DNA of 64,000 nucleotides, from contig JAGAZO010000009.1 in NCBI GenBank assembly GCA_017940005.1, forward strand, positions 124,001 to 188,000. The letters are read 5' to 3'. The position numbers were made by a program, and so were the translations under genes. A model generated the notes under the pieces. The model worked only from the letters and a program-made list of their open reading frames with translations, made no database searches and was not told the origin of the DNA. Of the stretch, positions 33,898 through 42,979 are shown in pieces (within the stretch, counting starts at the first letter, position 1; every line of letters begins with the position of its first letter). This DNA comes from Treponema sp. (GTDB lineage: Bacteria; Spirochaetota; Spirochaetia; Treponematales; Treponemataceae).

Positions 33898-35241
33898 CTA
33901 CTCTCGTGTAATACTTTCTTGCCTATATTTTCCTGACCACTTTGCAAAAAGCGTTGCATTATTTTCTGCATCCGACAAATCTTCTGTTACCTCCTCGCCG
34001 TTGCATTTCCAACCAGATGTGTTTCCGTTAAAATCTATTTTGGTAAGTTTGGAACAGCTCGCAAATGAATATGCTCCAAGATAGTTCAGGTTAGCAGGTA
34101 AAACGATTGATGTCATTTCAGTGTTGTCTGAAAAACTATCGTTTTCCATTTTCGTTATGCTGTCGGGAAGCACTATTTCGCCTTGCAAAGAACAATTCTG
34201 AAAGCTGGCTTTTCCGATAGTTGTCGTTTCTGCAGGGAAATCCGGCAGTTTGGTCAATGCAGGAAGCGCGCACACAAACGTTGTATTGTCTTTTGTGTAA
34301 ATGCAGTTATCTTTTGAACGGTAATAGCTGTTCGCTTCGTCAACGGTAAGCGATGTTAACTTCGTGCAGCCCCGGATAATGGAGTCGGCTGGATCATTCA
34401 CCTTTTCAACAGAAGCAGGTATGACAAGAGAAGTAATTGCTGTCAAGGCAAATGCATTAGAACAAATAGTTTTTACCGAATTCGGAATCGTAATGGTTGA
34501 AAGGTTTTCGCATCCGTAAAATGCAATTTCGGTTATAGTTTCCGTACCAGAAGGAAGAATGACGGCATATAATGTAGAATTGTTGCTAAAATCACCAATG
34601 CTTGCAATGCCGGTAAGTCCATCCATGTCTAACGTAATTTGCGCGCTCGTACCTGCGGCTTTTATTTTTTCACCGAGCACGTGGAGCGTGTTTGCTGTGT
34701 CGGCGTTGTCCCATGCGCCAGAAATCTTGAGCAGGTATTCACCTGCCACTTCGGATAAGTCGAGTTCCGCAATGTCTGTCTGCGTAATCTCTTTGCTCGC
34801 AATCCACTTTGCGTAAAGCGTGATGTTAGTACTCACCGTTATGCTCGCTTTGTTGTCATACTTCTTTTCGCCGTCTGCGCTTTTTGCCCAGCCTAAAAAC
34901 ACGTAGCCAGTGCGCGTAAATGCATTCTCCGCAAGATTTTGCGCTACACCAGCGATGAATGTTTGGCTTGCCATTGTGCCTGTTGCATCGTCGGCACTTT
35001 TGTCAAACGTGACCGTGTAGGTAATCAGCATGGGTGCTGGCGAGTCTTCGTTAATGTGGTTATTTTCGTTTCCGCCTGTCGCTTGTTTGCAGGACGCGAG
35101 CATTGCGGTGAGTGAGAGCAACACTACAAATGCGGTTGTTAAAACGTACCTGCGTGATGATGCATTTGATGAGTGGGTGAAGAGGTTTACAAAATCACTA
35201 TACTGATGTATCCCCCCCCTCGTGAATTTTTTATTAGACAT
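33898..35241 (-). CDS. BspA-like leucine-rich repeat lipoprotein with InlB repeat; poly-G tract near start
   Basis: From ATG 35241 the protein (447 residues) has a late lipoprotein signal (RRYVLTTAFVVLLSLTAMLASC, Cys about 51). An InlB/Listeria-type beta repeat follows (YTVTFDKSADDATGT...TGYVFLGWAKS...ITLYAKW). A set of BspA-type leucine-rich repeats (AVILPSGTETITEIAFYGCENL and similar) completes it. BspA proteins are surface adhesins of oral and gut bacteria. Eight consecutive C (35212-35219; G on the coding strand) lie in codons 8-10. A one-base change would switch the frame, so the gene may be phase-variable. The unusually long stretch before the signal supports a role for that tract. Confidence 0.88.
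   Translation of the reverse strand: MSNKKFTRGGIHQYSDFVNLFTHSSNASSRRYVLTTAFVVLLSLTAMLASCKQATGGNENNHINEDSPAPMLITYTVTFDKSADDATGTMASQTFIAGVAQNLAENAFTRTGYVFLGWAKSADGEKKYDNKASITVSTNITLYAKWIASKEITQTDIAELDLSEVAGEYLLKISGAWDNADTANTLHVLGEKIKAAGTSAQITLDMDGLTGIASIGDFSNNSTLYAVILPSGTETITEIAFYGCENLSTITIPNSVKTICSNAFALTAITSLVIPASVEKVNDPADSIIRGCTKLTSLTVDEANSYYRSKDNCIYTKDNTTFVCALPALTKLPDFPAETTTIGKASFQNCSLQGEIVLPDSITKMENDSFSDNTEMTSIVLPANLNYLGAYSFASCSKLTKIDFNGNTSGWKCNGEEVTEDLSDAENNATLFAKWSGKYRQESITRE
35212..35219 (-). repeat. Poly-G(8) tract in the 5' coding region
   Basis: Eight G in a row on the coding strand, within codons 8-10 of the lipoprotein gene. Such tracts change length by slippage; the present length leaves the frame open. 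Confidence 0.8.
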
Positions 35242-35423
35242 ACTGTATCTCTGTTTGCTGCATCGATTTGAAGCAATGGTTTTTTGTGCTTTGCTCAACT
35301 CGATGCGTTTTAGTACATGCACATATCTTCAACGAAGATTTTTCCGCGCATGCTATATATACATTATATCACAAATAAAAAACATTGCAAGGTAATGCGG
35401 TTGGGTAAAGGATTGCCAGCTTG

Positions 35424-36683
35424 CTAAATATACCAAACTGGTATTTGTAAAATATTTTCTCGTATTATTCCTGGCTGTGGACACGTGCAGATAATAGCTC
35501 CCGTCCCTCGTTTTTTATCGTCCACCTTATCTAATACAAAAAACGCTGATGTTTCATTTGCCGTTACGTTCACACTTTGCTTAATTTCAATAGGATACAA
35601 AATCCCGTTTTCCTCAATAATTAAATCAATTTCGCTTTCTACTTCAACTGTTTCACCGTTTCTGGTTTTCTTTTTTTTATCCTTTCCATGATAGTAAGAA
35701 ATGCAATACCGATAATCTATGCCTCGATTAGAATAGGATTTCACAATCTCGCCGACTACAAATGTTTCAAAAAAAGCGCCGCTCATAGCACCCATTGCAA
35801 GCGTTTCAGGCGAGAGCCATCTTGTTAGGTACGCTGCCAAACCTGTGTCACGAAAATAGATTTTAGGCGATTTAATTGCTCTATTTAAAACAGATGGCGT
35901 ATACGGTTCTAGAAGATAAATTACTCCAGAGGCTTCTAAAATTGAAATCCAATTTTTTATTGTCACATGATCTTTGCCAATTTCGTTTGCAATATTTGAA
36001 TAATTTAACACTTGTCCAGTTCTGGCAGCAACCGCAACCATGAACCGCCTAAAATCATCAAGATTTTGCACAGCAGAAAGTTGCCGTACATCCCTTTCCA
36101 AATATGTCTTTACATAACTCGAAAAAAAAGCTGCCCATTCAACATTCGGGTCTTGCAGTTCAGGATATCCGCCTTTATGAATGTATTCCCAAATATTGTG
36201 AGAGGTTTTTGCTGTTGCGCTTCTTTTTTGAATATATTCCATCGTAGGCAAGAACGGCTCATAGAATTCATCTTCATTTATTTCACGCTGTGATAAAGTT
36301 GCCAGCTCTATAATACTGACTCTGCCAGACAATGATTCAGAAACATGCTTCATCAGTTCAAACGGTTGTGACCCAGAAAGCGTGAACAATCCTTTTTCTT
36401 TGCGTTCATCGCATGCTATTTTAATAAAACGAAATAATTCAGGGACTCTTTGAATTTCATCATAAATTACAGGAGGCTGATTTAGTGATAAAAACATATT
36501 TGGATTATTTTTTGCCTGTTCTGCAATAAACGGGTCATCTATGGGCACATATTTTTTGGCAGGAAAAAGCGTACGGAGCATTTCAGTTTTACCTGTCTGC
36601 CGCGCGCCTGTTACCAAAACGCTTTTAAATGTTTTGTCCGAGTGGAGAACGACATTTTCAATAGCTCTTTTAATGTATTCCAT
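35424..36683 (-). CDS. AAA ATPase with DUF4143 domain
   Basis: From ATG 36683 the protein has 419 residues. Walker A is TGARQTGKTEML near residue 25, Walker B is PVIYDEIQRVPEL near 72, sensor-like TLSGSQPFELMK is near 101, and the C-terminal half is DUF4143 (nuclease-like fold, EVESEIDLIIEENGILYPIEIKQ near 350). The last motif has the D...ExK layout of PD-(D/E)xK nucleases. The family is widespread and its function is unclear; a link to mobile elements or stress is often suggested. A perfect hairpin lies at the 5' end of its mRNA. Confidence 0.88.
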   Translation of the reverse strand: MEYIKRAIENVVLHSDKTFKSVLVTGARQTGKTEMLRTLFPAKKYVPIDDPFIAEQAKNNPNMFLSLNQPPVIYDEIQRVPELFRFIKIACDERKEKGLFTLSGSQPFELMKHVSESLSGRVSIIELATLSQREINEDEFYEPFLPTMEYIQKRSATAKTSHNIWEYIHKGGYPELQDPNVEWAAFFSSYVKTYLERDVRQLSAVQNLDDFRRFMVAVAARTGQVLNYSNIANEIGKDHVTIKNWISILEASGVIYLLEPYTPSVLNRAIKSPKIYFRDTGLAAYLTRWLSPETLAMGAMSGAFFETFVVGEIVKSYSNRGIDYRYCISYYHGKDKKKKTRNGETVEVESEIDLIIEENGILYPIEIKQSVNVTANETSAFFVLDKVDDKKRGTGAIICTCPQPGIIRENILQIPVWYI

Positions 36684-36706
36684 AACTACTGCGCTTTCCT
36701 GTTTAC

Positions 36707-36737
36707 GGCAAATTGAGAAACAGTTTCTCAATTTGCC
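36707..36737. promoter_or_regulatory. 14-bp hairpin at the start of the DUF4143 mRNA
   Basis: GGCAAATTGAGAAA and its exact complement flank a 3-base loop. It lies between the -10 box and the ATG, so it would form the very 5' end of the transcript or an operator over the start site. Confidence 0.6.
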
Positions 36738-36740
36738 AAT

Positions 36741-36769
36741 AGTATATGTGAAATTGCGCAGTTATTCAA
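36741..36769 (-). promoter_or_regulatory. Promoter of the DUF4143 ATPase gene
   Basis: TTGAAT (36764-36769) and TATACT (36741-36746) on the minus strand are 17 bases apart. The -35 part overlaps the A+T-rich region after the epoxide hydrolase gene. Confidence 0.6.
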
Positions 36770-36773
36770 TACA

Positions 36774-37868
36774 TTATATCATTGTCATAAACTGCTTGAT
36801 GTTCTCGGCAAAGGCAACAGGTTGTTCCATTGCAGTAAAGTGTCCGCCAGCTTTCATTTGCGTAAATACTGCATCAGGATAGATTTTTTCAATGCATTCG
36901 CGTGGCGGTACAAGCACGTCTTTTGGAAAAATGGCAAAAACAACGGGCACGGTAATTTTTTCGAGCGGTGGTAATGTAAACGCATTTGCGTGATACATGC
37001 GAATAGACGTACAAGCGGTGTTCGTAAGCCAATAGAGCATTGCGTTGTCGAGTATGTCGTTCATCGTGAGCAGAGACCAATCGCTCCATGCATGAAATTT
37101 TTCGACCATCCACGAAACCATACCGACAGGAGAATCTGCCAATGCATACGAAAGCGTTTGCGGCTTTGTGGATTGAATGTTGATATACGCACCTTCATGC
37201 TGCATCCATTCGTTTGCACGGCGTTTATAATCACGTGCTGCTGCTGTAAGCATGCTGTCCGGAGCTTGAACAATATTGTGCAAAAAACCAGCGTCTGTCA
37301 GATGAATACCGCGAACGGCACTGGGATGTTGTGTCGCAAGAAACTGCGTTACACCGCGTCCTATGTCGCCGCCTGATGCAATGTATTCTGTGTAACCAAG
37401 CACATCTGTCATCAAGGTATGCCATAGTTCCGCAATTTCAGCGTTGTTCAAAAATCCTTTTGATGGCAACGTAGAAAACGCAAAGCCTGGCAACGACGGT
37501 ACAACGAGGTCAAACTCAGGGAGCAACGGAAAGAGCTTTACATAACGCAAAAAGCTATCTGGCCAGCCGTGCGTCAAGATGAGCGGCTTTCCTTGTGAAT
37601 GACAGCTCTTGATGTAAAAAAAGTGAATGATAGCGTCATTGATTTTGCACGTAAACTGGTCGTAGCAATTCAATTCTCGTTCTCTGCTTTGCCAGTCGTA
37701 TTCGTTAAGCCAATAGTCTACGAGCTTTTGCAGATACGCTTGATTTGTACCATGCCGCCAATCATCATTTTGCAATGGTGCGGGTTTTCGCCACGATGCA
37801 ATGCGTTGACGAAGGTTGTCAATCTGTTCATCACTAAAATGAATGGTAAATTTTTCTTTTGGAATCAT
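36774..37868 (-). CDS. Epoxide hydrolase-like alpha/beta hydrolase
   Basis: The 364-residue protein has the N-terminal epoxide hydrolase lid domain (FTIHFSDEQIDNLRQRIASWRKP) and an alpha/beta hydrolase core. The oxyanion loop is LTHGWPDSFLRY near 97, the nucleophile Asp is in ASGGDIGRGV near 168, and the catalytic His is in AGGHFTAMEQP near 344. The order matches microsomal-type epoxide hydrolases, which open epoxides to diols through an Asp ester. The natural substrate is unknown. The family is unusual in host-associated spirochaetes, so transfer is possible. Confidence 0.9.
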   Translation of the reverse strand: MIPKEKFTIHFSDEQIDNLRQRIASWRKPAPLQNDDWRHGTNQAYLQKLVDYWLNEYDWQSRERELNCYDQFTCKINDAIIHFFYIKSCHSQGKPLILTHGWPDSFLRYVKLFPLLPEFDLVVPSLPGFAFSTLPSKGFLNNAEIAELWHTLMTDVLGYTEYIASGGDIGRGVTQFLATQHPSAVRGIHLTDAGFLHNIVQAPDSMLTAAARDYKRRANEWMQHEGAYINIQSTKPQTLSYALADSPVGMVSWMVEKFHAWSDWSLLTMNDILDNAMLYWLTNTACTSIRMYHANAFTLPPLEKITVPVVFAIFPKDVLVPPRECIEKIYPDAVFTQMKAGGHFTAMEQPVAFAENIKQFMTMI

Positions 37869-37946
37869 ATCTAAAAGCTTTTCTCGTGTACCTTTTCAAA
37901 GTACCTCAAAAAACTGCATCGGACGGCGAATGCTTCTACCTCTTTT

Positions 37947-38861
37947 TCAAGATTGAGGCAATTCTAGAATTCCGTCAGAGCATTTAATTCGTTTAATACT
38001 GTATGCATTATTTTCTGTATCAAGTGTATTTTTACGCCAGTCGCTGTCAAGTGTAATTTTTTTCCAGTCTTCTTCTGTTCCTTCGTATTCAATTTCTTCT
38101 AAACTTTCGCAGTTGGAAAACGCATTTTTGCCTATATTTTTTAATCCTTTTGGAAGTTGCACTCTTTCAAGTTTTGAGCAGCTCCAAAATGCTTCGTCTC
38201 CTATTTCTGTTACATTTTTCGGAATTACTATTTCTTGAAAAATTATGCTTTTATTATAAAATGCTCTTTGTCCAATAGTTTCTAGCGTTTCAGGAAGATC
38301 TATGTGCTCAAGGTCGTGATAGTCTTCAAAAGCTCCTTTACCGCCTGTATACTTTAGCTCTGTAATATTCGACTGCGATAAATCAACATGGAAAGCATAT
38401 TTTCCTATTTTTTCGCGTAACTTTTGAAAATCTTCCGTGCAATCGTACGTTATGCGAACAAAGGTTCTTCTCTCAAGTTCATTTTCTGGAATTTCTCCAG
38501 TTTTTGAAACTGTTTTTTTGTCCATCCAATATGCATACAATGTTTCATGATTTTTAACAGAATCGCCTGGCAGCCATTTTTCTGTATGTGTCATATCTCT
38601 ATAAAACCCATAAATAACGCGTCCATCTTCTGAAGATTCTAAAAGCGGTAAATCGCTTGGTATTTCAATAGTGCCATTTTTTATAAGGATGTCCCGATTT
38701 TTATATTGTGCTATTCCTGCGCCATCGATTAAAAGCAGAATAACATATGGCTCTTCTCTTATGGTTATTGTGGTTATTGGATGATTGCAACTACATGCAA
38801 GTGCGCATACACCTATGAGAAAAATTTTTTTCATCGCATCTTTAATAATTTTATAAAACAT
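37947..38861 (-). CDS. BspA-like leucine-rich repeat lipoprotein
   Basis: AAGGAG lies six bases before the ATG at 38861, giving MFYKIIKDAMKKIFLIGVCALACSC, a lipoprotein signal with Cys near 25. The N half has an InlB-like strand set (DGRVIYGFYRD...ETLYAYWMDKK). The C half has BspA-type leucine-rich repeats (LEHIDLPETLETIGQRAFYN; EIVIPKNVTEIGDEAFWSC). It is surface-exposed by prediction and related in design to the protein at 33898, but without a poly-G tract. Confidence 0.85.
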   Translation of the reverse strand: MFYKIIKDAMKKIFLIGVCALACSCNHPITTITIREEPYVILLLIDGAGIAQYKNRDILIKNGTIEIPSDLPLLESSEDGRVIYGFYRDMTHTEKWLPGDSVKNHETLYAYWMDKKTVSKTGEIPENELERRTFVRITYDCTEDFQKLREKIGKYAFHVDLSQSNITELKYTGGKGAFEDYHDLEHIDLPETLETIGQRAFYNKSIIFQEIVIPKNVTEIGDEAFWSCSKLERVQLPKGLKNIGKNAFSNCESLEEIEYEGTEEDWKKITLDSDWRKNTLDTENNAYSIKRIKCSDGILELPQS

Positions 38862-38916
38862 ATACATCTCCTTTATGTCTGTTTCTCTCTCCACATGCTC
38901 TTTATTCGGGCGGCGT

Positions 38917-39315
38917 TTATTCGATGATTTTTCCATCCCACCCTTGTGCTACCGAAGTATGTTCATGCAAAACTTTCCATTCGCCATTACGTTTTTCAAA
39001 ATAATCTGTTTGCCGCATCATTAAAGGCTCATTCACGCTTCCGTCTTTATTTGCAGTATCTCACCGCTGAACGGAACAGACAAGTGCAGAATTTCCGTTA
39101 ATAAATGTTCGCATATCAATGATTTTTACGGTACATGTTTGCAAGTTTCCGAATGCTTCATCAAATACATGCTTTGCATTTTCTTTCCCAATACAAGCAT
39201 ATGGAGCTGCATCAAACCATATTGTTTTATTTGTCCAATGTTTTGTGCTTTGCTCTCCAGAAAATGACTTTGCACTGTCTTTTATTATGCTTTCGACACA
39301 TTCTTTATCTGTCAT
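38917..39315 (-). pseudogene. SnoaL/NTF2-like protein, broken by one in-frame TGA
   Basis: The frame MTDKECVESIIKDSAKSFSG...NGNSALVCSVQR stops at TGA 39061-39063, then continues in phase: DTANKDGSVNEPLMMRQTDYFEKRNGEWKVLHEHTSVAQGWDGKIIE. Together they give a complete 131-residue SnoaL-like (ketosteroid-isomerase-fold) protein. Trp is the common residue at the break in such proteins, so TGG to TGA is the likely change, as in the KilA-N gene at 28246. Confidence 0.8.
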
Positions 39316-39341
39316 TGATAATCCTCCTCATATCTAGTATT

Positions 39342-40145
39342 TTATAAACAATTAGAACGTTTAATGCAATTGCCCGTTTCGTTTTCTATCCTTGATTTTA
39401 TTAGGTAACAATAATCAGTATCAATTTCCAGTCCAATACCAAAACGATTATTATTTTTGGCTTCTATTAAAGTTGTTCCACTTCCGCAAAAAGGGTCAAA
39501 GACAGTATCGCCAACAAACGAAAATAATTTTATACAACGGCGTGGTAATTCTTTCGGAAAAGGAGCCGGGTGACCAATTCTCTTTTTTGATTCACCGGAA
39601 AACGTCCACATTCCATTTGTCCAAGCCATAAAATCTTCTTTTTGAATATCACTTTCCCCTTTTATCTTTTTTTTCCATTCATTTTTATAGAGAACAAGAA
39701 TCAATTCGACAGGCGCAATGACATATGGTGCCGACGCACTGAGCCAACTACCCCAAGCCGTTCTACGAGAAATATTTCCTTCATTCCAAATAATCGTACT
39801 ATGATATTTCCAACCGACTTTTTTTGCAATTTCTGTAATATCAGCACCACAGGATTGTTGTCCGCCTTTATTTTTGTCAAGCGGAATATTTAAACAAAAA
39901 CGTGCACAATCTTTTGCCCAATAATAACAATTTGAAAGCCATGTTTCTGTAAAGGCCAAATATTGCTCATAACTCAATGTATCATCATTGGAATTATATT
40001 CAACGCCAACATTATATGGCGGAGAAGTTACACATAAATCAAAAAATTCTTTTTCAAAATTTGACTTATCTAAAACAGTTCCCTGATATAGAACAACGCT
40101 TGTATCTTCAAAAATTGGTTTATAAGGAGAAATTGTTTCTATCAT
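39342..40145 (-). CDS. Type II DNA methyltransferase (N4-cytosine or N6-adenine)
   Basis: The 267-residue protein has the catalytic motif IV TSPPYN near residue 40 and the AdoMet-binding motif I DPFCGSGTT near 217, in that order, so it is a beta-class amino-methyltransferase. The start overlaps the end of the restriction enzyme gene (ATGA), so the two are co-translated. If the nuclease is BsaWI-like (WCCGGW), N4-cytosine or N6-adenine methylation of a related site would be expected; SPPY favours N4-cytosine only weakly. Confidence 0.9.
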   Translation of the reverse strand: MIETISPYKPIFEDTSVVLYQGTVLDKSNFEKEFFDLCVTSPPYNVGVEYNSNDDTLSYEQYLAFTETWLSNCYYWAKDCARFCLNIPLDKNKGGQQSCGADITEIAKKVGWKYHSTIIWNEGNISRRTAWGSWLSASAPYVIAPVELILVLYKNEWKKKIKGESDIQKEDFMAWTNGMWTFSGESKKRIGHPAPFPKELPRRCIKLFSFVGDTVFDPFCGSGTTLIEAKNNNRFGIGLEIDTDYCYLIKSRIENETGNCIKRSNCL

Positions 40146-40861
40146 AGTAATTTCTCCAAATCAGAAATCAAATATTCAATGCCTTTTACCTTTTCCGACT
40201 CATCAAAGTCATCTTTTGCCATATAAACGCCATCGAGTTCATATTCAAGCACGATTCGTGATTTTGTGGCATCCTTTCTGCTGATTTCATCGTCGCTGTC
40301 AGGAGTAATCATAAAAACACAGATATTTTTTGTTACTTCTGATTCTGCAAGCTTCAATTTCCAATACGGTGTTTCGGTATAACGTTCACGAAATGAATTT
40401 TTGACTGATAAAATCGCAAGAACTTTGGGTATTTCATTTCTGTATTTATATATAATAATGTCGCCATCGGGAAGCACACTATTTTTCCCAAAATGAACAA
40501 GAATAGCTCTTTTCACTAAGTCCAATTCTTTTGGAAGATTTTTTGATTTGAGAACTTTATCGTTCGTCAACTTTAAATTATTTTTCTCACAAAAATTCTT
40601 TATTAATTTCTCAATAATTATTTCTAAACTTCTGCCAATTGTAGACACCCAACCCTGTCGTGCTTTTATAACAGCTTCTTCGTTTGAGATTCCTGTTTTG
40701 ACCAATTCAGCAATTCGTTCTTTTGAAAACTTATTACGCTCCGCTTCGAAAAAATTTTTTAGCATTTTATAAGAATCATTTCCATATTCGCGGAAAAAAG
40801 TCGCAAAATTTTCTGCAATTATTTCATATGATTTCATATTGTATTGATACATCTCCGTCAT
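40142..40861 (-). CDS. Type II restriction endonuclease, probably BsaWI-like
   Basis: The 239-residue protein has a helical N half and a PD-(D/E)xK-like core: LPDGDIIIYKYRNEIPKVLAILSVKNSFRERYTETPYWKLKL near residues 128-170, with Asp and Lys where the metal site is expected. The SVKNSFRERxxxTPYWK segment recalls the BsaWI family (WCCGGW), which I give as a likely but unproven match. It overlaps the methyltransferase by four bases. Nuclease first and methylase second is unusual and would need control. It sits 24 bases downstream of gyrB on the same strand. Confidence 0.72.
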   Translation of the reverse strand: MTEMYQYNMKSYEIIAENFATFFREYGNDSYKMLKNFFEAERNKFSKERIAELVKTGISNEEAVIKARQGWVSTIGRSLEIIIEKLIKNFCEKNNLKLTNDKVLKSKNLPKELDLVKRAILVHFGKNSVLPDGDIIIYKYRNEIPKVLAILSVKNSFRERYTETPYWKLKLAESEVTKNICVFMITPDSDDEISRKDATKSRIVLEYELDGVYMAKDDFDESEKVKGIEYLISDLEKLL

Positions 40862-40885
40862 TCTTTGCAGAATCGGCGTTCTTTT

Positions 40886-42814
40886 CTAAATGTCCAAGTT
40901 TGCGTAGCTGGAGTTTTCTTCGATAAAGCGTCGGCGCGGCTCTACCTCTTCGCCCATGCACACGGAAAAAATCCTGTCCGCCGCCATTGCGTCTGGAATA
41001 GTGACAACGCGCATTTTTCGCTTAGCTGGGTCCATCGTCGTTTCCCACAGCTGCTTGCCGTCCATTTCACCCAAACCTTTGTAGCGTTGCACATCTGCTC
41101 TGTCACGGCTGTCGCCAAGTGCTTGGAGCGCGGCATCGCGTTCTTCTTCTGTGTACACGTACACCGGCTCTTTTTTGCCGAGCTGCACGCGAAAAAGCGG
41201 CGGCATGGCAAGATACACGTAACCGTTTTCAATGAGCTGCGGCATGTAGCGAAAAAAGAACGTGAGCAAAAGCGTGCGAATATGTGAGCCGTCAACGTCG
41301 GCATCTGCCATGATGATGATTTTATGATAGCGTAATTTTTCGATGTTAAAATCTTTGCCAAAGCCTGCGCCGAGCGACGCAATGACTGGCTCCAATTTGT
41401 CGTTGTTCATCACTTTTTCGGGGTGTACTTTTTCTACGTTGAGCATTTTTCCCCACAAAGGCAAAATCGCCTGCGTTTTTGGGTCGCGCCCTTTTTTTGC
41501 AGAGCCGCCCGCACTGTCACCTTCTACAATGTACACCTCGCACAATTCAGGATTTTTTAGCGAGCAGTCGGCAAGTTTTTCTGGTAAACCGAATCCGTCA
41601 GAAAGGCTTTTTTTGCGAATAGAGTCCTTTGCTTTGCGGGCGGCGATGCGCGCTTTTGCTTCATCTATAGCTTTTTTCAAAATAGCCGTAAGCGTTGCGG
41701 GGTTTTGCTCAAAGTAGATGGTGAGTTTTTCTTTTACGATTTGATCTACAATTGTGCGCACTTCCGTGTTGCCAAGCTTTTCTTTTGTCTGTCCCTCAAA
41801 CTCTGGCTCCGGTACTTTCATGGAAATGACAGCTGTAAGTCCAGAACTTAAATCTTCATACGTGAGCTTTTCGTCCTTGTCGAGCGTTTTTTTGATTTTT
41901 TCGTTCGCTTCAAAAAATTTGTTCAACACAAAGCGGACTGCACTCTTAAATCCTTCAAGATGCGTGCCGCCGTCGCGTGTGTTTATGTCGTTTACAAACG
42001 TGTGCACGTTCTCTGCATACGAGCTGTTATACTGTATTGCAATTTCCGTGATTACATTGTCGCGCTCTTCGTTAATGTAAATCGGTTCTGATGGGACAAC
42101 GCTCTTTCCTTCGTTGAGCTCTTTGACAAACTCATTGATGCCGCCGTCAAATTTGAGGATTTCCTCTTTAGGCGTTTCAAGTCTCTCGTCTCTGAAAATA
42201 ATCTTTATGCCACTGTTTAAAAACGCCAACTCGCGAAGGCGCTTTATGAGCACATCATAATCGTATGTTGTTGTCTCGGTGAAAATTGTTTTGTCTGCTT
42301 TCCAGCGAATTTGCGTGCCGTGCTGTTCTGTCTCTCCGATAGGTTCAACTTTTGTCTTTGGAATTCCAATTTCGTACCGCTGAAACCATTGTTTGCCGTT
42401 TGTGTTTACTGTTGCTTCCATCCAAGAGGACAGCGCGTTCACACAACTTACGCCAACACCATGCAAACCCCCAGAGACTTTGTATGCGTTTTTATTAAAT
42501 TTTCCACCAGCATGAAGACGCGTCAAAACAAGTTCAAGTGCGCTCACTTTTTCTGTTGGATGAATATCTACTGGAATGCCGCGACCATTATCTTCTACAC
42601 GAACAATATCATTTTTTTCGAGCGCAACAATGATTGTGTCACAAAAACCAGCCATTGCTTCATCTATAGAGTTATCGACAACTTCATACACGAGATGATG
42701 TAGCCCACGCGGTCCCGTCGAACCGATATACATGCCCGGTCGCTTGCGTACTGCATCCAATCCTTTTAAAACTTGAATGCTGCTTGCGGAATAATTTTCT
42801 GGTGAAGGACTCAT
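40886..42814 (-). CDS. gyrB: DNA gyrase subunit B
   Basis: The 642-residue protein has the GHKL ATPase (YEVVDNSIDEAMAGF near 39; DNGRGIPV near 75; GGLHGVGVSCVNALS near 115), the transducer domain, and the TOPRIM region (YIVEGDSAGGSAKKGRDPKTQ near 425; MADADVDGSHIRTLL near 500). The C-terminal PEP-type tail ENSSYANLDI is typical. It supplies ATP-driven supercoiling with GyrA. The promoter at 42884-42912 faces left, back to back with dnaA. Confidence 0.97.
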   Translation of the reverse strand: MSPSPENYSASSIQVLKGLDAVRKRPGMYIGSTGPRGLHHLVYEVVDNSIDEAMAGFCDTIIVALEKNDIVRVEDNGRGIPVDIHPTEKVSALELVLTRLHAGGKFNKNAYKVSGGLHGVGVSCVNALSSWMEATVNTNGKQWFQRYEIGIPKTKVEPIGETEQHGTQIRWKADKTIFTETTTYDYDVLIKRLRELAFLNSGIKIIFRDERLETPKEEILKFDGGINEFVKELNEGKSVVPSEPIYINEERDNVITEIAIQYNSSYAENVHTFVNDINTRDGGTHLEGFKSAVRFVLNKFFEANEKIKKTLDKDEKLTYEDLSSGLTAVISMKVPEPEFEGQTKEKLGNTEVRTIVDQIVKEKLTIYFEQNPATLTAILKKAIDEAKARIAARKAKDSIRKKSLSDGFGLPEKLADCSLKNPELCEVYIVEGDSAGGSAKKGRDPKTQAILPLWGKMLNVEKVHPEKVMNNDKLEPVIASLGAGFGKDFNIEKLRYHKIIIMADADVDGSHIRTLLLTFFFRYMPQLIENGYVYLAMPPLFRVQLGKKEPVYVYTEEERDAALQALGDSRDRADVQRYKGLGEMDGKQLWETTMDPAKRKMRVVTIPDAMAADRIFSVCMGEEVEPRRRFIEENSSYANLDI

Positions 42815-42883
42815 GATTTTCCTTGATAATCTGCTTCGATTGAAAATTTGGCGAATATATTAAAGAAATAAACGCGTGATTTT

Positions 42884-42912
42884 AGTATAGCAAATTTTTA
42901 AAAAATGAGCAA
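42884..42912 (-). promoter_or_regulatory. Promoter of gyrB
   Basis: On the minus strand TTGCTC (42907-42912) and TATACT (42884-42889, with TG extension) are 17 bases apart; AAGGA lies before the gyrB ATG. Confidence 0.5.
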
Positions 42913-42941
42913 TGTGTTTTCAAAAAAGCATAAAACATAAA

Positions 42942-42971
42942 TTGACGTTTATAGGCATCTTCGTTTATAAT
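42942..42971 (+). promoter_or_regulatory. Promoter of dnaA, apparently leaderless
   Basis: TTGACG (42942-42947) and TATAAT (42966-42971) are 18 bases apart. The ATG of dnaA begins at 42980, so transcription would start about two bases before it, and no ribosome site is present. Confidence 0.6.
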
Positions 42972-42979
42972 AAATATCT

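Noticed and set aside
28246-39315. UGA read as tryptophan throughout the genome
   Set aside because: gyrA, dnaA and dnaN end in TGA and many intact proteins use TGG for Trp, so the standard code applies; the two TGA breaks are best called nonsense mutations.
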